NCBI RefSeq assembly: GCF_000585395.1
Contig: NZ_KK073875.1
Span: forward strand, 5,671,519-5,735,518
DNA: 64,000 nucleotides
From: Saccharibacillus sacchari DSM 19268
GTDB lineage: Bacteria; Bacillota; Bacilli; Paenibacillales; Paenibacillaceae
Direction of reading: 5' to 3'
Both the position numbers and the translations under genes were made by a program. Positions 1-8,492 of this stretch are shown one piece after another. Numbering within the stretch: position 1 is the stretch's first letter; the number at the start of each line of letters is the position of its first letter. The notes beneath the pieces were generated by a model that saw nothing but the letters and a program-made list of their open reading frames with translations, was not told where the DNA came from and did not search any database.

Positions 1-737
1 GTCGGCAGTGCGCCCATTGCGGCGGATTGGCTCATGAGTCCCCATAGGAAGGATACGGCGCGTCCCGCCTGTTTGCCGGAGCCGCGCGAGATCAGGTTCG
101 TATTCGATACGCCGGGATGGCAAGCTACGCTGATTGTGCTCGCTCCGATCGCGGATAAGTGCTTTTGAAGCTCGCGGGCAAACAACAGGTTGGCTAGCTT
201 GCTTTGACCGTAGAATTTCATGGCGCTGTAGCCGAGCCGGCCGTCCAGATTGTTGAAATAGATATATCCGCTCTTGGCCGCGATGCTGCTCAACGTCACA
301 ATACGGGATTGCGGCGTTTTGAGCAGCAGAGGCAGCAATCGTCCCGTCAGCGCGAAGTGTCCCAAGTGGTTGCTGCCGAACTGAAGCTCGAAACCGTCTT
401 TGGTTTTGCCGAAAGGAGGAATCATCACGCCCGCGTTGTTCACCAAAATATGCAGCGCATCGTACTTGGCGATAAAGCGCGCGGCGAATCCTTCGATGCT
501 GGACAGGTCGGCCAGATCGAGACGCATGACTTCGACGCTCGCCTGCGGGAACTTTTTGAGCAAACCGCCTGCCGCCTGATGCCCTTTTTCCAGATTGCGC
601 ACGGCCAGGATGATCTCCGCGCCTTTCTCGGCGAATCCGTAGGCCGTCTCCAGCCCCAGTCCGCCGCTTCCTCCTGTAATCACAACCCGTTTACCGTTCA
701 TGTCGGGCATATCATTGATCGTCCATTGTCCGTTCAT
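1..737 (-). CDS. SDR family NAD(P)-dependent oxidoreductase, partial (C-terminus off the left edge)
   Basis: Reading leftward from an ATG at 737, with GGAGG about 3-8 bases upstream, gives an open frame to the window edge. The visible part (about 245 residues) is a short-chain dehydrogenase/reductase of the retinol-dehydrogenase-like type: the cofactor loop TGGSGGLG near residue 20, NNAGV in the middle, and a YGQSK active-site motif (YxxxK) near residue 205. A Rossmann-fold oxidoreductase acting on an unknown alcohol or carbonyl is expected. It is probably monocistronic, because repeat R1-A separates it from the next gene upstream. Confidence 0.88.
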   Translation of the reverse strand, partial: MNGQWTINDMPDMNGKRVVITGGSGGLGLETAYGFAEKGAEIILAVRNLEKGHQAAGGLLKKFPQASVEVMRLDLADLSSIEGFAARFIAKYDALHILVNNAGVMIPPFGKTKDGFELQFGSNHLGHFALTGRLLPLLLKTPQSRIVTLSSIAAKSGYIYFNNLDGRLGYSAMKFYGQSKLANLLFARELQKHLSAIGASTISVACHPGVSNTNLISRGSGKQAGRAVSFLWGLMSQSAAMGALP

Positions 738-872
738 CTATATTTCCTCCCTAATCGAGCGATTTCGTCTATGTACTCAGTGTGCCTGAATCCGAGACGT
801 TTTTCAAATTTGCTGTCTTTCTTCCAGTCATTGAAAAGAGGCGCCACCGCGGAGGGCCCCAATGCTGGCCTC

Positions 873-1150
873 GAAAGTCACTTTGACGTGGGAAACGAGA
901 AGACTGCGAGAAAAATTCGTTCAAGACACTGTTTCACTCGGAAAGTAGTACCTTGACCGCTTAAGATGTTAGGTTACGCCCTTCGAAAACCCGCTTGAAG
1001 CATGCGGGTTTCCGATGAACGTAAACCTTAGATTTGATGCGGTCAAGGTAGTAGATTGGATTTAAATTAAGGAATCTTTCCGAGTTTAAAGGCATCTCTC
1101 ACTGAATTTCTCTCTCCGTCTTCTCGCTTCCAGCTACGTCTGACTTTCTC
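873..1150. repeat. R1 intergenic inverted-repeat element, copy A (interrupted)
   Basis: Left arm 873-945 (GACTGCGAGAAAAATTCG, then TCACTCGGAAAG) and right arm about 1076-1150 (TTTCCGAG, then CTGAATTTCTCTCTCCGTC) form an imperfect inverted repeat. Further copies lie near 22739, 29226, 38996, 43311, 52216 and 61751. This copy is split by an R2 element at 951-1048. It fills most of the 477-base gap between neighbouring genes. Confidence 0.85.
951..1048. mobile_element. R2 palindromic element, copy a, nested inside R1-A
   Basis: Ends CCTTGACCGC (951-960) and GCGGTCAAGG (1039-1048) are perfect inverted repeats, and TAGTA stands directly on both outer sides (946-950, 1049-1053). Either TAGTA is a target-site duplication or part of it belongs to the terminus. 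The interior holds a second dyad, CGAAAACCCGC...GCGGGTTTCCG. Its reverse complement matches copy b at 20129-20228 over most of its length. No coding capacity. Confidence 0.72.
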
Positions 1151-1214
1151 GATGCATTGAGGCACTTCCGCTGAGGAACGCCTCTATTAACGACTGTCTC
1201 ACTTTAATATGGGT

Positions 1215-1415
1215 TTAGGAAAGAAGTAATAAAATCCCTAGCGACAATGATATAAACAAAAGGAAAAATCCGAGTGCGCGAAAAGCTTGGGATTGAAATC
1301 TGGCCGGTTCGGACAGTTCGCCGCCGGCCGGATCTCTCAGCGGATGAAGCAATCGGTCGGGACGTGCAATCACCAGTGGACACAGCAGCAAAAAAACTCC
1401 GATCAGCCAAAACAC
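1215..1415 (-). CDS. small two-helix membrane protein
   Basis: 66 codons. A longer frame is open upstream, but a GTG at 1415 has GAGGAGG eight bases before it, whereas upstream ATGs have no ribosome binding site, so I take the GTG. The product has a first membrane helix (FWLIGVFLLLCPLVI), a short polar loop rich in Pro/Glu/Arg, and a second helix (ALGFFLLFISLSLGILLLL). It resembles the small DUF6199-type proteins of Bacillota only in outline; function unknown. It is 172 bases downstream of another small membrane protein on the same strand. Confidence 0.6.
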   Translation of the reverse strand: MFWLIGVFLLLCPLVIARPDRLLHPLRDPAGGELSEPARFQSQAFRALGFFLLFISLSLGILLLLS

Positions 1416-1430
1416 TTGTGTCGCCTCCTC

Positions 1431-1469
1431 GGGTACCGGATTCGGACGGCGCGTCCGCATTGCGTACCC
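1431..1469. other. inverted repeat abutting the ribosome binding site of the 1215-1415 gene
   Basis: GGGTAC (1431-1436) pairs with GTACCC (1464-1469), with an inner CGGAC/GTCCG pair at 1443-1447 and 1453-1457. It ends one base from the GAGGAGG of the small membrane protein. There is no T-run, so it is not an intrinsic terminator. It could be a leader hairpin or a binding site. Confidence 0.4.
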
Positions 1470-1587
1470 ATCATATACCCGGAAAAGAGAGTGCAGTAAC
1501 GACTTGTCCATATCACGAACAGAGTCGGAGCCGAAAGCAAGGCTGCGCCCGCCCGATTGAAGTCTGACAAGCGGCTCGCTTCGGTTT

Positions 1588-1860
1588 TCACGAATTGCTC
1601 TTCTGCGGAGATTCTTCTGCCGAGGCTTCCAACCTTTTCAATCGTTCCTCTTGCTTGCGCATCAAACCGTTCAATTCCTGAAGCTGGCGGTCAAGAAGTT
1701 CAAAGCGGTCGTTTTGCTTGCGGTCCATATGGTTGAGCTGCGTGAGCACCAACCGGTCAAGCCGGCTTTCCACGATCGAAGAAACGATCGCGTACACGAT
1801 ACCGGCCAAGATCGCCAACATAAGCAAAATAAATCCGAGCGCCCAAATCCAATCGATCAT
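1588..1860 (-). CDS. small membrane-anchored coiled-coil protein
   Basis: 90 aa from an ATG at 1860 preceded by AAAGGAGGAAG. A frame extends 22 codons upstream but lacks a binding site. Residues about 3-30 form one membrane helix (ALGFILLMLAILAGIVYAIV), followed by a charged, heptad-like helix rich in Arg, Gln, Glu and Leu, ending in a Ser/Glu tail. The arrangement matches the gene at 2523-2801 (short hydrophobic anchor, then NRQADRFSALD-like versus RKQNDRFELLD here), so the two are paralogues. Function unknown. Confidence 0.68.
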   Translation of the reverse strand: MIDWIWALGFILLMLAILAGIVYAIVSSIVESRLDRLVLTQLNHMDRKQNDRFELLDRQLQELNGLMRKQEERLKRLEASAEESPQKSNS

Positions 1861-1876
1861 AAGACTTCCTCCTTTT

Positions 1877-2416
1877 TCAATAGAATCCTTCCAGATCGGT
1901 TTTGACGGCGCGCCGAATAGGATCATCGCGATCCGTTTCGATGCTTTGTCCGGTACGCGCGTCGCTTACTCTCAAGCAGATTGCGCATTCTTTGACGAGA
2001 ATTTCGATATCGGAATCGGCTTTTTTCCATACCCAATAAATCAACTCCCCCTGACAAAAGTCGCAAGATTCCTCGTAATCCCGACTGAAAAAGAGCAAGT
2101 TGTTAAATATTGCGGATAATCCGCCGAAAAAAGAACCGCATCCTTTTTTATCGTAACGCTCCTCTTTTAATCGTGCCCAAGAGCTTACGGCGTCCTTGTA
2201 CATGCTTTCCGAAATCACGAGCTCTTCGTCGCTGTAGATATAAGGCTCCAGCCATTCCCAGCCTTGCGGATTGATGTTTTTGCCGTAACGCCAAATCTCG
2301 GGCATGACCTCGCGCATGGACCGCACGATTTTTGACGGGTCCGGCACTTGGTCGGACGCGAACATCGAATGATCCAATTTTTCGATTAACCGATTCATGG
2401 ACGTATAAATGCTCAT
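1877..2416 (-). CDS. hypothetical protein with a CxxC...CxxC zinc-ribbon-like segment
   Basis: 179 aa from an ATG at 2416 with GGAGG eight bases upstream (a TTG at 2443 is also possible). The N-terminal two-thirds is acidic and aromatic and looks globular. Near residues 118-145 CDFC and CAIC are separated by about 20 residues, a plausible zinc-binding four-cysteine site. It lies 16 bases upstream of the small coiled-coil gene 1588-1860, so the pair is probably cotranscribed. I do not recognise the family. Confidence 0.65.
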   Translation of the reverse strand: MSIYTSMNRLIEKLDHSMFASDQVPDPSKIVRSMREVMPEIWRYGKNINPQGWEWLEPYIYSDEELVISESMYKDAVSSWARLKEERYDKKGCGSFFGGLSAIFNNLLFFSRDYEESCDFCQGELIYWVWKKADSDIEILVKECAICLRVSDARTGQSIETDRDDPIRRAVKTDLEGFY

Positions 2417-2471
2417 CCGGACAGCCTCCGTCTCTTTGATCAACCTACCTCTAATTTACCCTGTATATAAC

Positions 2472-2505
2472 AAAATCCCGCATACCCAACCGGTATACGG
2501 GATTT
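2472..2505 (-). terminator. intrinsic terminator after the 2523-2801 gene
   Basis: On the minus strand AAATCCCG-TATACC pairs with GGTAT-CGGGATTT and is followed by TTTTGTTATAT. It separates the 2523 gene from the 1877/1588 pair. Confidence 0.7.
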
Positions 2506-2522
2506 GATCGATACGGCGGGCA

Positions 2523-2801
2523 TTAAGAACGATCCCGCTCCGCGCGAAGCATCATTTCGTTCTGCTCGCGAAGCAGCTGGTTTTGCTGTTGAAAATGGGC
2601 ATCCAGCGCGCTGAAACGATCGGCTTGCCGGTTCTCCAACTCATTCAGATCCCGACGCAGCGCATAAATTTCGTCGGTAATATTGGATTTGTTGATAGCG
2701 CCTTTAATGATGAAATAATAGATGACATAGGGAACAACGATCGCAGCAATCGATAAGATTACGCCGATCAAGCCCGCTCCGTACATAAAATCGATATTCA
2801 A
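2523..2801 (-). CDS. small membrane-anchored coiled-coil protein, paralogue of 1588-1860
   Basis: 92 aa from a TTG at 2801, chosen because GGGGAGGG stands six bases before it; the upstream ATG at 2870 has no such site. Residues about 8-35 are one membrane helix (GAGLIGVILSIAAIVVPYVIY), followed by a long helix with heptad-like spacing (IYALRRDLNELENRQADRF, then repeated Gln/Leu/Glu). Downstream of the large activase gene on the same strand (132 bases), and closed by a terminator. Function unknown. Confidence 0.68.
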   Translation of the reverse strand: MNIDFMYGAGLIGVILSIAAIVVPYVIYYFIIKGAINKSNITDEIYALRRDLNELENRQADRFSALDAHFQQQNQLLREQNEMMLRAERDRS

Positions 2802-2933
2802 TGCTTTCCCTCCCCTGCTCGCTTCGTCGATCCCCGACATGCGGGATGCGAGTCTCTTCCTAAATAACAACGTTCAGAACGAACAAAAAGTTGGCTTTTC
2901 GGGATAAATTCGATCTTTTTGTACCGTACCGGG

Positions 2934-5900
2934 TCAATCGCTGCCCGCCGCCTCAACCGTCGAAGGCGCAGCTTCCGGGTTTCGCCGCAGTTCGACCGCA
3001 GCGAAACGTTCCGGCACGTCGGCCGTTATCGCAGGCAACGCGACTTTCTCGCCCTCCTGCTGCTGGCGCAGCGTCCGCATGGCGGTTGACAGCATCAGCT
3101 TGATTCGGTTGAGTTGATTGACTTCGGTCGCACTCGGATCATAATCCACCGCTGCCAGATTGGCCGACGGATGGAGTTTTTTGACAGACTTGAACACGCC
3201 GCGTCCCGTGATATGGTTCGGCAGGCAGGCGAAGGGTTGCAGGCAGACGACGTTGTTCACGCCGCTCTCCAGCAGTTCCAACATCTCGGCCGCGAGCAGC
3301 CAACCTTCTCCGCATTGGCTGCCGAGCGAAACGATGCTGCCGGCTTTCTCGGCCAATTCGTCGATCCGCAGCGGCTCGGAGAATCGCTCGCTCGCGCTCA
3401 GCGCGGCGCGCATCGGGCGACGGTACCATTCGATCACGCCGGTAAATGCCATACCCGTGAATCGTTTGCCGAGCGGCGCGCCCAAATTCCGCAAATTGAA
3501 GCCGCTGTCGTTGAAGCAGTACAGGAAAAAGTCCATAAAGTCGGGCAGAACGGCTTCAGCGCCTTCTTTTTCCAATAACCCAACCAGATCTCCGTTGGCT
3601 CCCGGATGGAACTTCAGCAGAATCTCGCCGACTACGCCGACCCGGGGTTTGCGCAGATCCAACAGCGGCAAACGATCAAAATCTTGCACGATGGCATGCG
3701 TGTTCGTGCGAAAAGTTCGCAGCGAGCCGCTTCGGATCGAAGCTTTGCACGGGGATATCCACGATTCGTATAAGCGATTAGCCGCTCCGACGTCAGCTTC
3801 ATACGGGCGCGTACGATATAGAAGACGCATAAGCAGATCACCATACAGAATGGCAATCAATGCTTTGTTCAGCAGCCCCGGCGTTATTTTAAAACCCGGC
3901 TGTTCGGCTGTCGGCGATGTGCCGAGCGCAATGACAGGCACGTTCGGGAAACCGGCATCTCGCAATGCTTTACGGATAAAGCCGATATAGTTCGTCGCCC
4001 GGCATCCGCCGCCCGTCTGCGTGATCAACACGGACGTCTGCTCGGGGTCGTAGCGTCCGGATTTTAACGCGGCGACCAACTGCCCCGTCACGATGATCGA
4101 CGGGAAGCAGGCGTCGTTGTTGACATGGCGCAGTCCCGTGCCGATCTCTTCTCCGCCCGCTTCGCGCAGTATTTCGAGCTTGTACCCCGAAGCGTTGAAC
4201 GCTTCTTCCAACAAATCGAAGTGCATCGGCGACATTTGCGGCGCAAGAATCGTATGCTTGTGTCGCATAGCCGCCGTGAAAGCCGGAGGCTGCGAAGCGG
4301 CATTGACATTGCGGTTGCCGGAGCGCGCTGCGGGTATGGAGGGATTCGATGAAGCATCGGCACCGGCAGCCGCAATTGGACGTTGCCCGCCCGCGCTTTC
4401 CAGCGATGCCCACGGAGCCGGAATTGCGGCGCTGCGTTCGCGCTGCTCCAGCACCGCCGCCTTCAACGAACGCAAGCGGATACGCGCCGCGCCCAGATTC
4501 GAGCCTTCGTCAATTTTCAACTGCGTATACAACCTTCCGTTGTTTTGCAGCAACTCGCTAACCTGGTCGCCCGTCACCGAATCCAGTCCGCAGCCAAATG
4601 AATTAAGCTGCACCAACTCCAGGCAATCATATTTGGCTACGGCGTCGGCAGCTTTGTACAGCCGCGAATGATACATCCATTGATCGACGAACGTAAGCGG
4701 CCGATCCGGTTCGCCCAGATGGGCGACCGAATCTTCGGTCAGCACCGCCATGCCGAGACTGGCGATCAGATCCGGGATACCGTGATGAATCTCGGGGTCG
4801 AGATGATAAGGACGCCCGGCCAGCACGACGCCTACTCCGCCCTCGGCCTGAAGACGGGCAATCGTCTGCTCGCCTTTGGCCCGAATATCGGCCTGTACGC
4901 GGCGCTCCTCCAATCTTGCTTCGGCTACCGCATCCTTGATCTCTGCAAGCGAAAGACCGAATTCTTTCAATTCCTCGTATAATCGTTGCGCCAACTTCTT
5001 GGTATCGTCAAACGGCAGGTACGGCGCCATATAGCGAACACCGGACAATGAATCGACATTGCTGCCTAGCACCTGCGGATAACCGGACACCACCGGACAG
5101 TTGAAGCAATCGTCTGCCTTCTTCGTTTCGCTGCGTTCGCGCGGAAGCGAAGGATAGAAAATAAAGTTCACGCCGCGCCGGACCAAACTTTCCGCGTGAC
5201 CATGTGCCAGCTTTGCCGGATAGCAGGCGGTATCGGACGGAATGCTTTCCAGGCCGCGTTGGTATATTTTTTTGGACGAACGCGGAGACAGCTCTACCCG
5301 GAATTGAAGCCGCGTGAAGAACGTGAACCAAAACGGATAATTTTCGTATAAATTCAGCACGCGCGGAATGCCGACCCGACCTCGCGGCGCCTGCTCCATC
5401 GGCAGCGGCTTGTAGCCGAACAATCGCTCCAGCTTATAGTCGAACAGATTCGGGATGCCTTCCGGGTTCTTCTCTCCGCCCGCGCCGCGTTCGCAGCGGT
5501 TGCCCGTAATGTATTCGCGGCCGTCGCCGAATCGGTTGACGGTCAGCATGCAGTTGTTCCCGCATAATCCGCAGCGGCGCATGGAAGACTCCGACTGGAA
5601 GACATCCAGCGCTGCCAGATCGGCGATTCCGCTGCGCATCAGCTCCGCCCCGCGTTCTCGCGCGATCAAAGCCGAGCCGAACGCGCCCATCAGACCCGCA
5701 ATATCCGGTCGCACGACCTCCCGGCCCACTTCGCGTTCAAAAGCACGCAATACCGCATCATTATGGAAGGTCCCGCCCTGAACGACGATATGCTCGCCCA
5801 AATCCTGCGGCCCCCGAATTTTGATCACTTTATACAACGCGTTTTTGACGACCGAACCGGACAACCCTGCCGAGATTTCGCCCAGTGTCGCGCCTTCTTT

Positions 5901-7391
5901 TTGCGCTTGTTTCACCCGCGAGTTCATAAATACCGTGCAGCGCGAACCGAGATCCAGCGGCCGTTTGGCTAGCAATGCCGCTTCCGCAAAATCCCGCACG
6001 TTCATTTTCAAGGATTCCGCAAAGGTCTCGATAAACGAACCGCATCCCGACGAACAAGCTTCATTCAGCAAAATGCTATCGATCGCCCCGTCCTTGACGC
6101 GCAAGCATTTCATATCCTGCCCGCCGATGTCCAGAATAAAGTCTGCGCCCGGCAGGAAATGATCCGCCGCCTTATAATGCGCTACCGTCTCGATCTCGCC
6201 AAAGTCCGCTCCCAACGCCGACTTGATCAAGCCTTCGCCGTACCCGGTCGCTCCCGTTCCGGCAATGACCGCTCCTGCCGGCATTTTCCCGTATAACGTC
6301 CGCAGCGCTTCAATCACCGATTGCAAAGGACGACCGCCGTTCGCTCCGTAATGCTCATGCAACAACCGTCCTTCTTCGTCGATCAAAGCCAGCTTCGTCG
6401 TCGTCGAACCGGCATCAATTCCCAAATAACAGCGGCCGCGCGCTTCCGACAACGCCGCCCGCTTGATCCGATTGCTTGCATGACGGGCGCGAAAAGCTTC
6501 CAACTGCTCCGCGTCTGCAAACAACGGGTCTAACCGCTCGGTATTTTCTTCGGCAGCGGTCGCAAGAGCAGGCAAACGCTGCGCCAATGCATCGAACGCA
6601 ATCGCAGCTTCCCGCTTCGCCGCGACCGCCGCACCTTTTGCCACGAACAATTCCGGCCGTTCCGGCAGCACGATCTCATCGGGCGTTACGCCGAGCGTCT
6701 TCACGAAGCGCGTCCGCAGCTCATCCAGATAATGCAGCGGCCCACCCAGAAACGCGATATGTCCGGTAATCTTTTTGCCGCAAGCCAGTCCGCCGATCGT
6801 CTGGTTGACGACCGCCTGCAACACGGACGCCGCGATGTCTTCGAGCGCCGCCCCTTCGTTCAGCAGCGGCTGCACGTCCGTTTTCGCGAATACGCCGCAG
6901 CGGGACGCGATTTCGTACATCGTGCGGCTGCCTTTGGCAAGCTCGTTCAATCCCGCGGCATCCGTCTGCATCAATGCCGCGATCTGGTCGATGAACGCTC
7001 CCGTACCGCCCGCGCACGAACCGTTCATGCGTTGATCGACCGTATTTTCGAAAAAGGTGATTTTGGAGTCCTCGCCGCCCAGCTCGATCGCCACGTCCGT
7101 ATGCGGAATAAAACGTTCCACCGCTTCCGCCCCGGCCGCGACTTCCTGAATAAAAGGCAGCTCCAACCATTTCGAGATCGCGATCCCGCCCGATCCGGTG
7201 ACGCTGATTCGGCATTTCGCCACAAGCGATCCGCTGCCGCCGTATAACGAACACGCCTCCTCCAGCACCCGGCGCACCGTTCCGCGAATATCCGAATAAT
7301 GACGCTCATACCGGCCATGCAGCAGTTCGAATTGTTCATCAAGTACCGCCAGCTTAACCGTCGTGGAACCGACATCCAGTCCGATCAACAT
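2934..7391 (-). CDS. 2-hydroxyacyl-CoA dehydratase activator-type protein (tandem BcrA/BadF ASKHA ATPase domains plus DUF2229-type region)
   Basis: 1485 aa. Two ASKHA ATPase domains lie in tandem. The first begins [16 protein letters not shown] (residues 3-18) with GGEDSKI and [11 protein letters not shown]; the second begins [16 protein letters not shown] near residue 320 with DIGGQDMK and ACSSGCGSF. Near residue 605 CGLCGNNC is a probable metal-cluster or zinc site. The remaining half is the DUF2229/CoA-substrate-specific-activase region, with conserved cysteines in [21 protein letters not shown] and GGGCRATNY. In anaerobes such activators reduce 2-hydroxyacyl-CoA dehydratases through a [4Fe-4S] cluster with ATP hydrolysis. 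No dehydratase subunits are in the window, so the substrate is unknown. Start ATG has AAAGGA upstream. Probably cotranscribed with the TetR gene 54 bases upstream. Confidence 0.88.
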   Translation of the reverse strand: MLIGLDVGSTTVKLAVLDEQFELLHGRYERHYSDIRGTVRRVLEEACSLYGGSGSLVAKCRISVTGSGGIAISKWLELPFIQEVAAGAEAVERFIPHTDVAIELGGEDSKITFFENTVDQRMNGSCAGGTGAFIDQIAALMQTDAAGLNELAKGSRTMYEIASRCGVFAKTDVQPLLNEGAALEDIAASVLQAVVNQTIGGLACGKKITGHIAFLGGPLHYLDELRTRFVKTLGVTPDEIVLPERPELFVAKGAAVAAKREAAIAFDALAQRLPALATAAEENTERLDPLFADAEQLEAFRARHASNRIKRAALSEARGRCYLGIDAGSTTTKLALIDEEGRLLHEHYGANGGRPLQSVIEALRTLYGKMPAGAVIAGTGATGYGEGLIKSALGADFGEIETVAHYKAADHFLPGADFILDIGGQDMKCLRVKDGAIDSILLNEACSSGCGSFIETFAESLKMNVRDFAEAALLAKRPLDLGSRCTVFMNSRVKQAQKEGATLGEISAGLSGSVVKNALYKVIKIRGPQDLGEHIVVQGGTFHNDAVLRAFEREVGREVVRPDIAGLMGAFGSALIARERGAELMRSGIADLAALDVFQSESSMRRCGLCGNNCMLTVNRFGDGREYITGNRCERGAGGEKNPEGIPNLFDYKLERLFGYKPLPMEQAPRGRVGIPRVLNLYENYPFWFTFFTRLQFRVELSPRSSKKIYQRGLESIPSDTACYPAKLAHGHAESLVRRGVNFIFYPSLPRERSETKKADDCFNCPVVSGYPQVLGSNVDSLSGVRYMAPYLPFDDTKKLAQRLYEELKEFGLSLAEIKDAVAEARLEERRVQADIRAKGEQTIARLQAEGGVGVVLAGRPYHLDPEIHHGIPDLIASLGMAVLTEDSVAHLGEPDRPLTFVDQWMYHSRLYKAADAVAKYDCLELVQLNSFGCGLDSVTGDQVSELLQNNGRLYTQLKIDEGSNLGAARIRLRSLKAAVLEQRERSAAIPAPWASLESAGGQRPIAAAGADASSNPSIPAARSGNRNVNAASQPPAFTAAMRHKHTILAPQMSPMHFDLLEEAFNASGYKLEILREAGGEEIGTGLRHVNNDACFPSIIVTGQLVAALKSGRYDPEQTSVLITQTGGGCRATNYIGFIRKALRDAGFPNVPVIALGTSPTAEQPGFKITPGLLNKALIAILYGDLLMRLLYRTRPYEADVGAANRLYESWISPCKASIRSGSLRTFRTNTHAIVQDFDRLPLLDLRKPRVGVVGEILLKFHPGANGDLVGLLEKEGAEAVLPDFMDFFLYCFNDSGFNLRNLGAPLGKRFTGMAFTGVIEWYRRPMRAALSASERFSEPLRIDELAEKAGSIVSLGSQCGEGWLLAAEMLELLESGVNNVVCLQPFACLPNHITGRGVFKSVKKLHPSANLAAVDYDPSATEVNQLNRIKLMLSTAMRTLRQQQEGEKVALPAITADVPERFAAVELRRNPEAAPSTVEAAGSD

Positions 7392-7445
7392 GTCGCGTTC
7401 ATCCTTTCCCCTCTGTCTGTTAGTGTGGAGACGTTACTATGGGTA

Positions 7446-8204
7446 TTACTGCGCATCCGTAGGATTGCCTTCTCTCGGAATCAGGCCGTTAAACAAGATG
7501 TCCAGCATCAGATCCACTTCCCGCTCGTCGTTCCAGTCTCCCTCGGGTGCCAGCAAGGAACGAATTGTGGCATAAGCGCTCAACACCGGAACTATAACGC
7601 GCATGACGGTCGGAATCGGCAGATCGCGAATCTCTCCGCTATCGACGCCCGACTCGATGGAAGCGGAGATGATCGGAGCCAACTGATCCATCCACAGCCC
7701 CGTCACCGCATCCCGGTATTCGTCGCGAATCAGCAGTTCTTGCAGCGTCAGCTTGAGCATATCCGGGTTCTCCCTGGCAAAATGAACCCGTTCCAGCGCT
7801 GCGGCATGCATACGCGCCTTCAACGTGCTCGGCATGTGCTGCAAGGAAATGGCCTTTTCGTTAGCGGCGCCTATCCGGTGATCCGCACGCGGCCACTCAT
7901 CTGGAATTGCTTGTTCGTGACTTTCTTCACAAGAAATTTTAACAAGAGGGTCCAAAATATCGAGCAGCGTCGGATGGATCGCCTCGACGAAGAGCTGTTC
8001 TTTATTTTTGAAACGCTGAAATAGAGTCTTCTCCGATACCCCAGCCGTACGGGCAATCTCCAGCGTTTTCGCTCCCTGAAAGCCATGTCTGGCAAATACC
8101 TCTTTCGCCGCATCCAAAATCCTTCGATCGGTTCCTGTCGGTTTTCTAGTCTCCTGCTGCTCCAAAGGCGCATTCAATCGTTCTTTTAGCGGATAGGTCA
8201 TCAT
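7446..8204 (-). CDS. TetR/AcrR family transcriptional regulator
   Basis: 252 aa. The N-terminal helix-turn-helix is clear at about residues 25-75 (RRILDAAKEVFARHGF, then TLEIARTAGVSEKTLFQRF). The remaining 170 residues form the ligand and dimerisation domain with no recognisable ligand. Start is the first of two adjacent ATGs, with AAAGGGGAT upstream. The gene is divergent from the serine hydrolase at 8493 and directly upstream of the 1485-aa activase, so either or both may be its targets. An operator-like dyad lies at 8281-8304 in the divergent region. Confidence 0.92.
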   Translation of the reverse strand: MMTYPLKERLNAPLEQQETRKPTGTDRRILDAAKEVFARHGFQGAKTLEIARTAGVSEKTLFQRFKNKEQLFVEAIHPTLLDILDPLVKISCEESHEQAIPDEWPRADHRIGAANEKAISLQHMPSTLKARMHAAALERVHFARENPDMLKLTLQELLIRDEYRDAVTGLWMDQLAPIISASIESGVDSGEIRDLPIPTVMRVIVPVLSAYATIRSLLAPEGDWNDEREVDLMLDILFNGLIPREGNPTDAQ

Positions 8205-8280
8205 AGATCCCCTTTCGCTTTTTGTTTGCTCGTAAACAACGCCTTACTCGTGTTTATTTTAGCGCGCTCGGGGAGGTTCG

Positions 8281-8311
8281 AGTAAGTAAGTGGTTACTTT
8301 ACTTCTTGACA
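8281..8311. promoter_or_regulatory. operator-like dyad followed by a -35-like TTGACA
   Basis: AAGTAA-GTGG-TTACTT (8284-8299) is a perfect dyad within a longer imperfect one (AGTAA at both outer edges). TTGACA at 8306-8311 starts seven bases after it, without a good -10 at 16-18 bases. It lies between the divergent tetR and serine hydrolase genes, as expected for autoregulation. Confidence 0.45.
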
Positions 8312-8423
8312 ATTTAGTGTCTTTTGGAAAATGAAGGATGCGCAAAGCGAGCACGAACCTATCCGCAGGTCCAGGTCAGGGGTTGGCGCAAGACCGATCT
8401 GAATTTCAGGCCATCGGCCGATT

Positions 8424-8449
8424 TGAAGTTTGTAGGCGTTCGTTACAAT
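8424..8449 (+). promoter_or_regulatory. candidate promoter of the serine hydrolase gene
   Basis: TACAAT at 8444-8449 is a good -10 about 44 bases before the start codon. The nearest -35-like hexamer is TTGAAG (15-base spacer), so the match is only partial. Confidence 0.35.
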
Positions 8450-8492
8450 GGGGACAGCCTTTATAAAACCGTGATTGAAAGGATGTTTAACC

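Noticed and set aside
204-956. 250-residue plus-strand open frame at the left edge
   Set aside because: Antisense to the partial SDR gene and then into R1-A.
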